Origin: Metaphire vulgaris
Taxonomy: Eukaryota; Annelida; Clitellata; Crassiclitellata; Megascolecidae
Length of the DNA: 64,000 nt
Reading direction: 5' to 3'
Assembly: GCA_018105865.1 (NCBI GenBank)
Contig: CM030835.1
Span: forward strand, 7,669,316-7,733,315
Shown one piece after another: positions 11,993 to 26,000 of the stretch. The position numbers were made by a program, and so were the translations under genes. Below the pieces are notes generated by a model that saw nothing but the letters and a program-made list of their open reading frames with translations, was not told where the DNA came from and made no database searches. The first letter of the stretch is position 1, and each line of letters opens with the position of its first letter.

Positions 11993-14137
11993 AAAGCTCT
12001 CAAATAAAACTGAGGTAGAATATATTGACAATTCTAGTACGGTTTGACTGAGCTAAGCTGGGGACAGATGAAAATGTGGTTTTAATTTTGTTTCATCACA
12101 CTTCTGAATTTTGCATATCTATAGCCTACTGTAGCACACATCCTTGCATTCTCCAATGTCAAACAGGGTATCAATTATATAATATTTTTGTGGTCTATAG
12201 CAAGAAACCAGCTCTCTTAAACCCCTTCTTATATCTCATTTGATTTTTTAGACATTTGACAGAGAACAGATTTCTGAAAGACTTTTAGGCCTATAGTGTC
12301 GTTTCAAATGGCTCACCATTTTTCGGGGCATTAGGAAAGCTCTCAAATAAAACTGAGGTAGAATATATTGACAATTCTAGTACGGTTTGACTGAGCTAAG
12401 CTGGGGACAGATGAAAATGTGGTTTTAATTTGTTTCATCACACTTCTGAATTTTGCATATCTATAGCCTACTGTAGCACTAATCCTTGCATGCTCCAATG
12501 TCAAACAGGGTATCAATTATATAATATTTTTGTGGTCTATAGCAAGAAACCAGCTCTCTTAACACCCTTCTTATATCTCATTTGATTTTTTAGACATTTG
12601 ACAGAGAACAGATTTCTGAAAGACTTTGTAGGCCTATAGTGTCGTTTCAAATGGCTCACCATTTTTCGGGGCATTAGGAAAGCTCTCAAATAAAACTGAG
12701 GTAGAATATATTGACAATTCTAGTACGGTTTGACTGAGCTAAGCTGGGGACAGATGAAAATGTGGTTTTAATTTGTTTCATCACACTTCTGAATTTTGCA
12801 TATCTATAGCCTACTGTAGCACTAATCCTTGCATGCTCCAATGTCAAACAGGGTATCAATTATATAATATTTTTGTGGTCTATAGCAAGAAACCAGCTCT
12901 CTTAACACCCTTCTTATATCTCATTTGATTTTTTTAGACATTTGACAGAGAACAGATTTCTGAAAGACTTTGTAGGCCTATAGTGTCATTTCAAATGGCT
13001 CACCATTTTTCGGGGGGTTTCCAAAGCTCTCAAATAAAACTGAGGTAGAATATATTGACAATTCTAGTACGGTTTGACTGAGCTAAGCTGGGGCATATGA
13101 AAATGTGGTTTTATTTTGTTTCATCACACTTCTGAATTTTGCATATCTATAGCCTACTGTAGCACTAATCCTTGCATGCTCCAATGTCAAACAGGGTATC
13201 AATTATGTAATATTTTCGTGGTCTATAGCAAGAAACCAGCTCTCTTTAACCCGTTCTTATCTCTCATTCGATTTTTATAGGCATTTGTCAGAGAACAGAT
13301 TTCTGAAAGACTTTGTAGGCCTATAGTGTCGTTTCAAATGGCTCACCATTTTTCGGGGCATTACGAAAGCTCTCAAATAAAACTGAGGTAGAATATATTG
13401 ACAATTCTAGTACGGTTTGACTGAGCTAAGCTGGGGACAGATGAAAATGTGGTTTTATTTTGTTTCATCACACTTCTGAATTTTGCATATCTATAGCCTA
13501 CTGTAGCACTAATCCTTGCATTCTCCAATGTCAAACAGGGTATCAATTATATAATATTTTTGTGGTCTATAGCAAGAAACCAGCTCTCTTTAACCCGTTC
13601 TTATCTCTCATTCGATTTTTTTAGACATTTGACAGAGAACAGATTTCTGAAAGACTTTGTAGGCCTATAGTGTCGTTTCAAATGGCTCACCATTTTTCGG
13701 GGCATTAGGAAAGCTCTCAAATAAAACTGAGGTAGAATATATTGACAATTCTAGTACGGTTTGACTGAGCTAAGCTGGGGACAGATGAAAATGTGGTTTT
13801 ATTTTGTTTCATCACACTTCTGAATTTTGCATATCTATAGCCTACTGTAGCACTAATCCTTGCATGCTCCAATGTCAAACAGGGTATCAATTATATAATA
13901 TTTTCGTGGTCTATAGCAAGAAACCAGCTCTCTAAACACCCTTCTTATATCTCATTTGATTTTTTAGACATTTGACAGAGAACAGTTTTCTGAAAGAATT
14001 TTTAGGCCTATAGTATCGTTTCAAATGGCTCACCATTTTTCGGGGCATTACGAAAGCTCTCAAATAAAACTGAGGTAGAATATATTGACAATTCTAATAC
14101 GGTTTGACTGAGCTAAGCTGGGGACAGATGAAAATGT

Positions 14138-14400
14138 GGTTTTAATTTTGACTTCTGAATTTTGCTATAGCCTGGGGACAGATTGAAATGTGGTTTTCAA
14201 TTTTAATTTTTTGGGTATATAGCAGAAACCAGCTCTCACTTATATCTCATTTGATTTTTTTCATTTGACAGAGAATTTTGCATTTTTCTATAGCCAAATA
14301 AAACTGAGGTAGAATATATTGACAACTACGGTTTGACTGCATTCTCCAATTTTGCATATCTATAGCCTACTGTCAAACATTCTCCAATCAAACAGGGTAT
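14138..14400. repeat. Scrambled block inside the satellite
   Basis: Here the regular period breaks. Pieces of about 10-40 bp from different monomer positions are joined out of order, with small deletions. Examples are a second GGGGACAG followed by GTGGTTTT, then TATAGCAGAAACCAGCTCTC, then ACTGAGGTAGAATATATTGAC again, and CATTCTCCAAT twice. Unit starts on either side (14,055 and 14,569) are 514 bp apart. It could be a real rearrangement or a consensus error in the assembly. Confidence 0.8.
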
Positions 14401-17400
14401 CAATTATATAATATTTTTGTGGTCTATAGCAAGAAACCAGCTCTCTTAAACCCCTTCTTATATCTCATTTGATTTTTTAGACATTTGACAGAGAACAGAT
14501 TTCTGAAAGACTTTGTAGGCCTATAGTGTCGTTTCAAATGGCTCACCATTTTTCGGGGCATTTCAAAAGCTCTAAAATAAAACTGAGGTAGAATATATTG
14601 ACAATTCTAGTACGGTTTGACTGAGCTAAGCTGGGGACAGATGAAAATGTGGTTTTATTTTGTTTCATCACACTTCTGAATTTTGCATATCTATAGCCTA
14701 CTGTAGCACTAATCCTTGCATTCTCCAATGTCAAACAGGGTATCAATTATATAATATTTTTGTGGTCTATAGCAAGAAACCAGCTCTCTTAAACCCCTTC
14801 TTATCTCTCATTCGATTTTTTAGACATTTGACAGAGAACAGATTTCTGAAAGACTTTGTACGCCTATAGTGTCGTTTCAAATGGCTCACCATTTTTCGGG
14901 GCATTTCAAATGCTCTAGAATAAAATTGAGACTGAATATATTGACAATTCTAGTACGGTTTGACTGAGCTAAGCTGGGGACAGATGAAAATGTGGTTTTA
15001 TTTTGTTTCATCACACTTCTGAATTTTGCATATCTATAGCCTACTGTAGCACTAATCCTTGCATGCTCCAATGTCAAACAGGGTATCAATTATATAATAT
15101 TTTTGTGGTCTATAGCAAGAAACCAGCTCTCTTAACACCCTTCTTATATCTCATTTGATTTTTTAGACATTTGACAGAGAACAGATTTCTGAAAGACTTT
15201 TTAGGCCTATTGTGTCGTTTCAAATGGCTCACCATTTTTCGGGGCATTACGAAAGCTCTCAAATAAAACTGAGGTAGAATATATTGACAATTCTAGTACG
15301 GTTTGACTGAGCTAAGCTGGGGACAGATGAAAATGTGGTTTTATTTTGTTTCATCACACTTCTGAATTTTGCATATCTATAGCCTACTGTAGCACTAATC
15401 CTTGCATTCTCCAATGCCAAACAGGGTATCAATTATATAATATTTTTGTGGTCTATAGAATTTGCATACAAGAAACCAGCTCTCTTAAACCCCTTCTTAT
15501 ATCTCATTTGATTTTTTAGACGTTTGACAGAGAACAGATTTCTGAAAGACTTTGTAGGCCTATAGTGTCGTTTCAAATGGCTCACCATTTTTCGGGGCAT
15601 TAGGAAAGCTCTCAAATAAAACTGAGGTAGAATATATTGACAATTCTAGTACGGTTTGACTGAGCTAAGCTGGGGACAGATGAAAATGTGGTTTTATTTT
15701 TGTTTCATCACACTTCTGAATTTTGCATATCTATAGCCTACTGTAGCACTAATCCTTGCATTCTCCAATGTCAAACAGGGTATCAATTATATAATATTTT
15801 TGTGGTCTATAGCAAGAAACCAGCTCTCTTAAACCCCTTCTTATATCTCATTTGATTTTTTAGACATTTGACAGAGAACAGATTTCTGAAAGACTTTGTA
15901 GGCCTATAGTGTCGTTTCAAATGGCTCACCATTTTTCGGGGCATTAGGAAAGCTCTCAAATAAAACTGAGGTAGAATATATTGACAATTCTAGTACGGTT
16001 TGACTGAGCTAAGCTGGGGACAGATGAAAATGTGGTTTTATTTTTGTTTCATCACACTTCTGAATTTTGCATATCTATAGCCTACTGTAGCACTAATCCT
16101 TGCATTCTCCAATGTCAAACAGGGTATCAATTATATAATATTTTTGTGGTCTATAGCAAGAAACCAGCTCTCTTAAACCCCTTCTTATCTCTCATTTGAT
16201 TTTTTTAGACATTTGACAGAGAACAGATTTCTGAAAGACTTTGTAGGCCTATAGTGTCGTTTCAAATGGCTCACCATTTTTTTCGGGGCATTAGGAAAGC
16301 TCTCAAATAAAACTGAGGTAGAATATATTGACAATTCTAGTACGGTTTGACTGAGCTAAGCTGGGGACAGATGAAAATGTGGTTTTATTTTGTTTCATCA
16401 CACTTCTGAATTTTGCATATCTATAGCCTACTGTAGCACTAATCCTTGCATTCTCCAATGTCAAACAGGGTATCAATTATACATGTATAATATTTTTGTG
16501 GTCTATTGCAAGAAACCAGCTCTCTTAAACCCCTTCTTATCTCTCATTTGATTTTTTTAGACATTTGACAGAGAACAGATTTCTGAAAGACTTTGTAGGC
16601 CTATAGTGTCGTTTCAAATGGCTCACCATTTTTTCGGGGCATTTCAAAAGCTCTCAAATAAAACTGAGGTAGAATATATTGACAATTCTAGTACGGTTTG
16701 ACTGAGCTAAGCTGGGGACAGATGAAAATGTGGTTTTAATTTGTTTCATCACTCTTCTGAATTTTGCATATCTATAGCCTACTGTAGCACTAATCCTTGC
16801 ATTCTCCAATGTCAAACAGGGTATCAATTATATAATATTTTTGTGGTCTATAGCAAGAAACCAGCTCTCTTAAACCCTTCTTATATCTCATTTGATTTTT
16901 TTAGACATTTGACAGAGAACAGATTTCTGAAAGACTTTGTAGGCCTATAGTGTCGTTTCAAATGGCTCACCATTTTTCGGGGCATTACGAAAGCTCTCAA
17001 ATAAAACTGAGGTAGAATATATTGACAATTCTAGTACGGTTTGACTGAGCTAAGCAGGGGACAGATGAAAATGTGGTTTTAATTTGTTTCATCACACTTC
17101 TGAATTTTGCATATATATATAGCCTACTGTAGCACTAATCCTGGTATGCTCCAATGTCAAACAGGGTATCAATTATATAATATTTTCGTGGTCTATAGCA
17201 AGAAACCAGCTCTCTTAAACCCCTTCTTATATCTCATTTGATTTTTTTAGACATTTGACAGAGAACAGATTTCTGAAAGAGACTTTAGGCCTATAGTGTC
17301 GTTTCAAATGGCTCACCATTTTTTTCAGGGCATTTCAAAAGCTCTCAAATAAAACTGAGGTAGAATATATTGACAATTCTAGTACGGTTTGACTGAGCTA

Positions 17401-20400
17401 AGCTGGGGACAGATGAAAATGTGGTTTTAATTTGTTTCATCACACTTCTGAATTTTGCATATCTATAGCCTACTGTAGCACTAATCCTTGCATTCTCCAA
17501 TGTCAAACAGGGTATCAATTATATAATATTTTTTGGTATTTTTGTGGTCTATAGCAAGAAACCAGCTCTCTTAAACCCCTTCTTATATCTCATTTGATTT
17601 TTTAGACATTTGACAGAGAACAGATTTCTGAAAGACTTTGTAGGCCTATAGTGTCGTTTCAAATGGCTCACCATTTTTCGGGGCATTAGGAAAGCTCTCA
17701 AATAAAACTGAGGTAGAATATATTGACAATTCTAGTACGGTTTGACTGAGCTAAGCTGGGGACAGATGAAAATGTGGTTTTATTTTGTTTCATCACACTT
17801 CTGAATTTTGCATATCTATAGCCTACTGTAGCACTAATCCTTGCATTCTCCAATGCCAAACAGGGTATCAATTATATAATATTTTTGTGGTCTATAGAAT
17901 TTGCATACAAGAAACCAGCTCTCTTTAACCCGTTCTTATCTCTCATTCGATTTTTTAGACATTTGACAGAGAACAGATTTCTGAAAGACTTTGTAGGCCT
18001 ATAGTGTCGTTTCAAATGGCTCACCATTTTTCGGGGCATTTCAAAAGCTCTCAAATAAAACTGAACTGTAGAATGAATATATTGACAATTCTAGTACTAT
18101 AGTGGTTTTTTTGAGCTAAGCTGGGGACAGATGAAAATGTGGTTTTATTTTGTTTCATCACACTTCTGAATTTTGCATATCTATAGCCTACTGTAGCACT
18201 AATGCTTGTTCTCAATGTCAAACAGGGTATCAATTATATAATATTTTGTGGTCTATAGCAAGAAACCAGCTCTCTAAAACCCCTTCTTATATCTCATTTG
18301 ATTTTTTTAGACATTTGACAGAGAACAGATTTCTGAAAGACTTTGTAGGCCTATAGTGTCGTTTCAAATGGCTCACCATTTTTCGGGGCATTAGGAAAGC
18401 TCTCAAATAAAACTGAGGTAGAATATATTGACAATTCTAGTACGGTTTGACTGAGCTAAGCTGGGGACAGATGAAAATGTGGTTTTAATTTGTTTCATCA
18501 CTCTTCTGAATTTTGCATATCTATAGCCTACTGTAGCACTAATCCTTGCATGCTCCAATGTCAAACAGGGTATCAATTATATAATATTTTTGTGGTCTAT
18601 AGCAAGAAACCAGCTCTCTTAACACCCTTCTTATATCTCATTTGATTTTTTAGACATTTGACAGAGAACAGATTTCTGAAAGACTTTGTAGGCCTATAGT
18701 GTCGTTTCAAATGGCTCACCATTTTTCGGGGCATTACGAAAGCTCTCAAATAAAACTGAGGTAGAATATATTGACAATTCTAGTACGGTTTGACTGAGCT
18801 AAGCTGGGGACAGATGAAAATGTGGTTTTAATTTGTTTCATCACACTTCTGAATTTTGCATATCTATAGCCTACTGTAGCACTAATCCTTGCATTCTCCA
18901 ATGTCAAACAGGGTATCAATTATATAATATTTTTGTGGTCTATAGCAAGAAACCAGCTCTCTTAACACCCTTCTTATATCTCATTTGATTTTTTTAGACA
19001 TTTGACAGAGAACAGATTTCTGAAAGACTTTGTAGGCCTATAGTGTCGTTTCAAATGGCTCACCATTTTGGGGGCATTAGGAAAGCTCTCAAATAAAACT
19101 GAGGTAGAATATATTGACAATTCTAGTACGGTTTGACTGAGCTAAGCTGGGGACAGATGAAAATGTGGTTTTATTTTGTTTCATCACACTTCTGAATTTT
19201 GCATATCTATAGCCTACTGTAGCACACATCCTTGCATTCTCCAATGTCAAACAGGGTATCAATTATATAATATTTTTGTGGTCTATAGCAAGAAACCAGC
19301 TCTCTTAAACCCCTTCTTATATCTCATTTGATTTTTTAGACATTTGACAGAGAACAGATTTCTGAAAGACTTTGTAGGCCTATAGTGTCGTTTCAAATGG
19401 CTCACCATTTTTCGGGGCATTACGAAAGCTCTCAAATAAAACTGAGGTAGAATATATTGACAATTCTAGTACGGTTTGACTGAGCTAAGCAGGGGACAGA
19501 TGAAAATGTGGTTTTATTTTGTTTCATCACACTTCTGAATTTTGCATATCTATAGCCTACTGTAGCACTAAACCTTGCATTCTCCAATGCCAAACAGGGT
19601 ATCAATTATATAATATTTTTGTGGTCTATAGCAAGAAACCAGCTCTCTTAAAGCCCTTCTTATCTCTCATTCGATTTTTTAGACATTTGGCAGAGAACAG
19701 ATTTCTGAAAGACTTTGTAGGCCTATAGTGTCGTTTCAAATGGCTCACATTTTTCGGGGCATTAGGAAAGCTCTCAAATAAAACTGAGGTAGAATATATT
19801 GACAATTCTAGTACGGTTTGACTGAGCTAAGCTGGGGACAGATGAAAATGTGGTTTATTTTTGTTTCATCACACTTCTGAATTTTGCATATCTATAGCCT
19901 ACTGTAGCACTAATCCTTGCATTCTCCAATGTCAAACAGGGTATCAATTATATAATATTTTTGTGGTCTATAGCAAGAAACCAGCTCTCTTAAACCCCTT
20001 CTTATATCTCATTTGATTTTTTAGACATTTGACAGAGAACAGATTTCTGAAAGACTTTGTAGGCCTATAGTGTCGTTTCAAATGGCTCACCATTTTTCGG
20101 GGCATTAGGAAAGCTCTCAAATAAAACTGAGGTAGAATATATTGACAATTCTAGTACGGTTTGACTGAGCTAAGCTGGGGACAGATGAAAATGTGGTTTT
20201 ATTTTGTTTCATCACACTTCTGAATTTTGCATATCTATAGCCTACTGTAGCACTAATCCTTGCATGCTCCAATGTCAAACAGGGTATCAATTATATAATA
20301 TTTTCGTGGTCTATAGCAAGAAACCAGCTCTCTTTAACCCGTTCTTATCTCTCATTCGATTTTTTTAGACATTTGACAGAGAACAGATTTCTGAAAGACT

Positions 20401-22734
20401 TTGTAGGCCTATAGTGTCGTTTCAAATGGCTCACCATTTTTCGGGGCATTAGGAAAGCTCTCAAATAAAACTGAGGTAGAATATATTGACAATTCTAGTA
20501 CGGTTTGACTGAGCTAAGCTGGGGACAGATAAAATGTGGTTGGTTTTTTGTTTCATCACACTTCTGAATTTTGCATATCTATAGCCTACTGTAGCACTAA
20601 TCCTTGCATTCTCCAATGTCAAACAGGGTATCAATTATATAATATTTTTGTGGTCTATAGCAAGAAACCAGCTCTCTTAAACCCCTTCTTATATCTCATT
20701 TGATTTTTTAGACATTTGACAGAGAACAGATTTCTGAAAGACTTTGTACGCCTATAGTGTCGTTTCAAATGGCTCACCATTTTTCGGCGCATTTCAAATG
20801 CTCTAGAATAAAATTGAGACAGAATATATTGACAATTCTAGTACGGTTTGACTGAGCTAAGCTGGGGACAGATGAAAATGTGGTTTTATTTTGTTTCATC
20901 ACACTTCTGAATTTTGCATATCTATAGCCTACTGTAGCACTAAACCTTGCATTCTCCAATGCCAAACAGGGTATCAATTATATAATATTTTTGTGGTCTA
21001 TAGCAAGAAACCAGCTCTCTTAAACCCTTCTTATATCTCATTTGATTTTTTTTAGACATTTGACAGAGAACAGATTTCTGAAAGACTTTGTAGGCCTATA
21101 GTGTCGTTTCAAATGGCTCACCATTTTTCGGGGCATTACGAAAGCTCTCAAATAAAACTGAGGTAGAATATATTGACAATTCTAGTACGGTTTGACTGAG
21201 CTAAGCTGGGGACAGATGAAAATGTGGTTTTAATTTGTTTCATCACACTTCTGAATTTTGCATATCTATAGCCTACTGTAACACTAATCCTGGTATGCTC
21301 CAATGTAAAACAGGGTATCAATTATATAATATTTTCGTGGTCTATAGCAAGAAACCAGCTCTCTTAAACCCCTTCTTATATCTCATTTGATTTTTTAGAC
21401 ATTTGACAGAGAACAGATTTCTGAAAGACTTTGTACGCCTATAGTGTCGTTTCAAATGGCTCACCATTTTTCGGGGCATTTCAAATGCTCTAGAATAAAA
21501 TTGAGGTAGAATATATTGACAATTCTAGTACGGTTTGACTGAGCTAAGCTGGGGACAGATGAAAATGTGGTTTTATTTTGTTTCATCACACTTCTGAATT
21601 TTGCATATCTATAGCCTACTGTAGCACTAATCCTTGCATTCTCCAATGTCAAACAGGGTATCAATTATATAATATTTTTGTGGTCTATAGCAAGAAACCA
21701 GCTCTCTTAAACCCCTTCTTATCTCTCATTTGATTTTTTTAGACATTTGACAGAGAACAGATTTCTGAAAGACTTTGTAGGCCTATAGTGTCGTTTCAAA
21801 TGGCTCACCATTTTTCGGGGCATTAGGAAAGCTCTCAAATAAAACTGAGGTAGAATATATTGACAATTCTAGTACGGTTTGACTGAGCTAAGCTGGGGAC
21901 AGATGAAAATGTGGTTTTAATTTGTTTCATCACACTTCTGAATTTTGCATATCTATAGCCTACTGTAGCACTAATCCTTGCATTCTCCAATGTCAAACAG
22001 GGTATCAATTATATAATATTTTTGTGGTCTATAGCAAGAAACCAGCTCTCTTAAAACCCCTTCTTATATCTCATTCGATTTTTTTAGACATTTGACAGAG
22101 AACAGATTTCTGAAAGACTTTGTAGGCCTATAGTGTCGTTTCAAATGGCTCACCATTTTTCGGGGCATTTCAAATGCTCTAGAATAAAACTGAGGTAGAA
22201 TATATTGACAATTCTAGTACGGTTTGACTGAGCTAAGCTGGGGACAGATGAAAATGTGGTTTTAATTTGTTTCATCACACTTCTGAATTTTGCATATCTA
22301 TAGCCTACTGTAACACTAATCCTGGTATGCTCCAATGTCAAACAGGGTATCAATTATATAATATTTTTGTGGTCTATAGCAAGAAACCAGCTCTCTTAAA
22401 CCCCTTCTTATATCTCATTTGATTTTTTAGACATTTGACAGAGAACAGATTTCTGAAAGACTTTGTAGGCCTATAGTGTCGTTTCAAATGGCTCACCATT
22501 TTTCGGGGCATTTTCAAAAGCTCTCAAATAAAACTGAGGTAGAATATATTGACAATTCTAGTACGGTTTGACTGAGCTAAGCTGGGGACAGATGAAAATG
22601 TGGTTTTAATTTGTTTCATCACACTTCTGAATTTTGCATATCTATAGCCTACTGTAGCACTAATCCTTGCATTCTCCAATGTCAAACAGGGTATCAATTA
22701 TATAATATTTTTTTTGTGGTCTATAGCAAGAAAC

Positions 22735-23035
22735 CAGCTCTCTTTTTCTTATATCTCAGATTTTTTAGACATTTCTCTAAAGACCCTTCTTATATCTCAT
22801 TGATTTTTTAGACATTTGACAGAGAACAGATTTCTGACAAAAGACTTTTAGGCAGATGAAAATGTGGTTTTATTTTTTGTTTCAGTCTTGAATTTTCAAA
22901 TGGCTCACCATTTTTGTGGTCATAGCAAGAAACCAGCTCTCTTAAAAGATTTTTCAAATTTAAAACTGAGGTAGTCGTTTCAAATATTTTGACAATTCTA
23001 GTAGAACGGTTTGACTGACGGTTTGACTAAGCTGG
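22735..23035. repeat. Second scrambled block inside the satellite
   Basis: A mosaic of short monomer pieces: TTTTTTAGACATTT appears twice in 70 bp, ACCAGCTCTCT reappears out of register near 22,930, and GGTTTGACTGACGGTTTGACT shows a tiny tandem doubling near 23,010. The surrounding unit starts (22,520 and 23,314) are 794 bp apart, which is not a whole number of monomers. Confidence 0.8.
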
Positions 23036-26000
23036 GGACAGATGAAAATGTGGTTTTAATTTTGTTTCATCACACTTCTGAATTTTGCATATCTATAGCC
23101 TACTGTAGCACTAATCCTTGCATTCTCCAATGTCAAACAGGGTATCAATTATATAATATTTTTGTGGTCTATAGCAAGAAACCAGCTCTCTTAAACCCCT
23201 TCTTATATCTCATTTGATTTTTTAGACATTTGACAGAGAACAGATTTCTGAAAGACTTTGTAGGCCTATAGTGTCGTTTCAAATGGCTCACCATTTTTCG
23301 GGGGCATTACAAAGCTCTCAAATAAAACTGAGGTAGAATATATTGACAATTCTAGTACGGTTTGACTGAGCTAAGCTGGGGACAGATGAAAATGTGGTTT
23401 TATTTTGTTTCATCACACTTCTGAATTTTGCATATCTATAGCCTACTGTAGCACTAATCCTTGCATTCTCCAATGTCAAACAGGGTATCAATTATATAAT
23501 ATTTTTGTGGTCTATAGCAAGAAACCAGCTCTCTTAAAACCCTTCTTATATCTCATTTGATTTTTTAGACATTTGACAGAGAACAGATTTCTGAAAGACT
23601 TTGTAGGCCTATAGTGTCGTTTCAAATGGCTCACCATTTTTCGGGGCATTTCAAATGCTCTAGAATAAAATTGAGACAGAATATATTGACAATTCTAGTA
23701 CGGTTTGACTGAGCTAAGCTGGGGACAGATGAAAATGTGGTTTTATTTTGTTTCATCACACTTCTGAATTTTGCATATCTATAGCCTACTGTAGCACTAA
23801 ACCTTGCATTCTCCAATGCCAAACAGGGTATCAATTATATAATATTTTTGTGGTCTATAGCAAGAAACCAGCTCTCTTAACACCCTTCTTATATCTCATT
23901 TGATTTTTTAGACATTTGACAGAGAACAGATTTCTGAAAGACTTTTTAGGCCTATTGTGTCGTTTCAAATGGCTCACCATTTTCGGGCATTCAAAAGCTC
24001 TCAAATAAAACTGAGGTAGAATATATTGACAATTCTAGTACGGTTTGACTGAGCTAAGCTGGGGACAGATGAAAATGTGGTTTTATTTTGTTTCATCACA
24101 CTTCTGAATTTTGCATATCTATAGCCTACTGTAGCACACATCCTTGCATTCTCCAATGTCAAACAGGGTATCAATTATATAATATTTTTGTGGTCTATAG
24201 CAAGAAACCAGCTCTCTTAAACCCCTTCTTATATCTCATTTGATTTTTTAGACATTTGACAGAGAACAGATTTCTGAAAGACTTTGTAGGCCTATAGTGT
24301 CGTTTCAAATGGCTCACCATTTTTCGGGGCATTAGGAAAGCTCTCAAATAAAACTGAGGTAGAATATATTGACAATTCTAGTACGGTTTGACTGAGCTAA
24401 GCTGGGGACAGATGAAAATGTGGTTTTATTTTGTTTCATCACACTTCTGAATTTTGCATATCTATAGCCTACTGTAGCACTAATCCTTGCATTCTCCAAT
24501 GTCAAACAGGGTATCAATTATATAATATTTTTGTGGTCTATAGCAAGAAACCAGCTCTCTTAAACCCCTTCTTATATCTCATTTGATTTTTTAGACATTT
24601 GACAGAGAACAGATTTCTGAAAGACTTTGTAGGCCTATAGTGTCGTTTCAAATGGCTCACCATTTTTGGGGGCATTAGGAAAGCTCTCAAATAAAACTGA
24701 GGTAGAATATATTGACAATTCTAGTACGGTTTGACTGAGCTAAGCTGGGGACAGATGAAAATGTGGTTTTAATTTGTTTCATCACACTTCTGAATTTTGC
24801 ATATCTATAGCCTACTGTAGCACTAATCCTGGTATGCTCCAATGTCAAACAGGGTATCAATTATATAATATTTTCGTGGTCTATAGCAAGAAACCAAGAA
24901 AACACCCTTCTTATATCTCATTTGATTTTTTAGACATTTGACAGAGAACAGATTTCTGAAAGACTTTGTAGGCCTATAGTGTCGTTTCAAATGGCTCACC
25001 ATTTTTCGGGGCATTACGAAAGCTCTCAAATAAAACTGAGGTAGAATATATTGACAATTCTAGTACGGTTTGACTGAGCTAAGCTGGGGACAGATGAAAA
25101 TGTGGTTTTATTTTGTTTCATCACACTTCTGAATTTTGCATATCTATAGCCTACTGTAGCACTAATCCTTGCATTCTCCAATGCCAAACAGGGTATCAAT
25201 TATATAATATTTTTTTGTGGTCTATAGCAAGAAACCAGCTCTCTTAAACCCTTCTTATATCTCATTTGATTTTTTTAGACATTTGACAGAGAACAGATTT
25301 CTGAAAGACTTTGTAGGCCTATAGTGTCGTTTCAAATGGCTCACCATTTTTCGGGGCATTTCGAAAGCTCTCAAATAAAACTGAGGTAGAATATATTGAC
25401 AATTCTAGTACGGTTTGACTGAGCTAAGCTGGGGACAGATGAAAATGTGGTTTTAATTTTGTTTCATCACACTTCTGAATTTTGCATATCTATAGCCTAC
25501 TGTAGCACTAATCCTTGCATTCTCCAATGTCAAACAGGGTATCAATTATATAATATTTTTGTGGTGTATAGCAAGAAACCAGCTCTGTTAACACCCTTCT
25601 TATATCTCATTTGATTTTTTTAGACATTTGACAGAGAACAGATTTCTGAAAGACTTTGTAGGCCTATAGTGTCGTTTCAAATGGCTCACCATTTTTCGGG
25701 GCATTAGGAAAGCTCTCAAATAAAACTGAGGTAGAATATATTGACAATTCTAGTACGGTTTGACTGAGCTAAGCTGGGGACAGATGAAAATGTGGTTTTA
25801 TTTTGTTTCATCACACTTCTGAATTTTGCATATCTATAGCCTACTGTAGCACTAATCCTTGCATTCTCCAATGCCAAACAGGGTATCAATTATATAATAT
25901 TTTTGTGGTCTATAGCAAGAAACCAGCTCTCTTTAACCCGTTCTTATCTCTCATTCGATTTTTTTAGGCATTTGACAGAGAACAGATTTCTGAAAGACTT

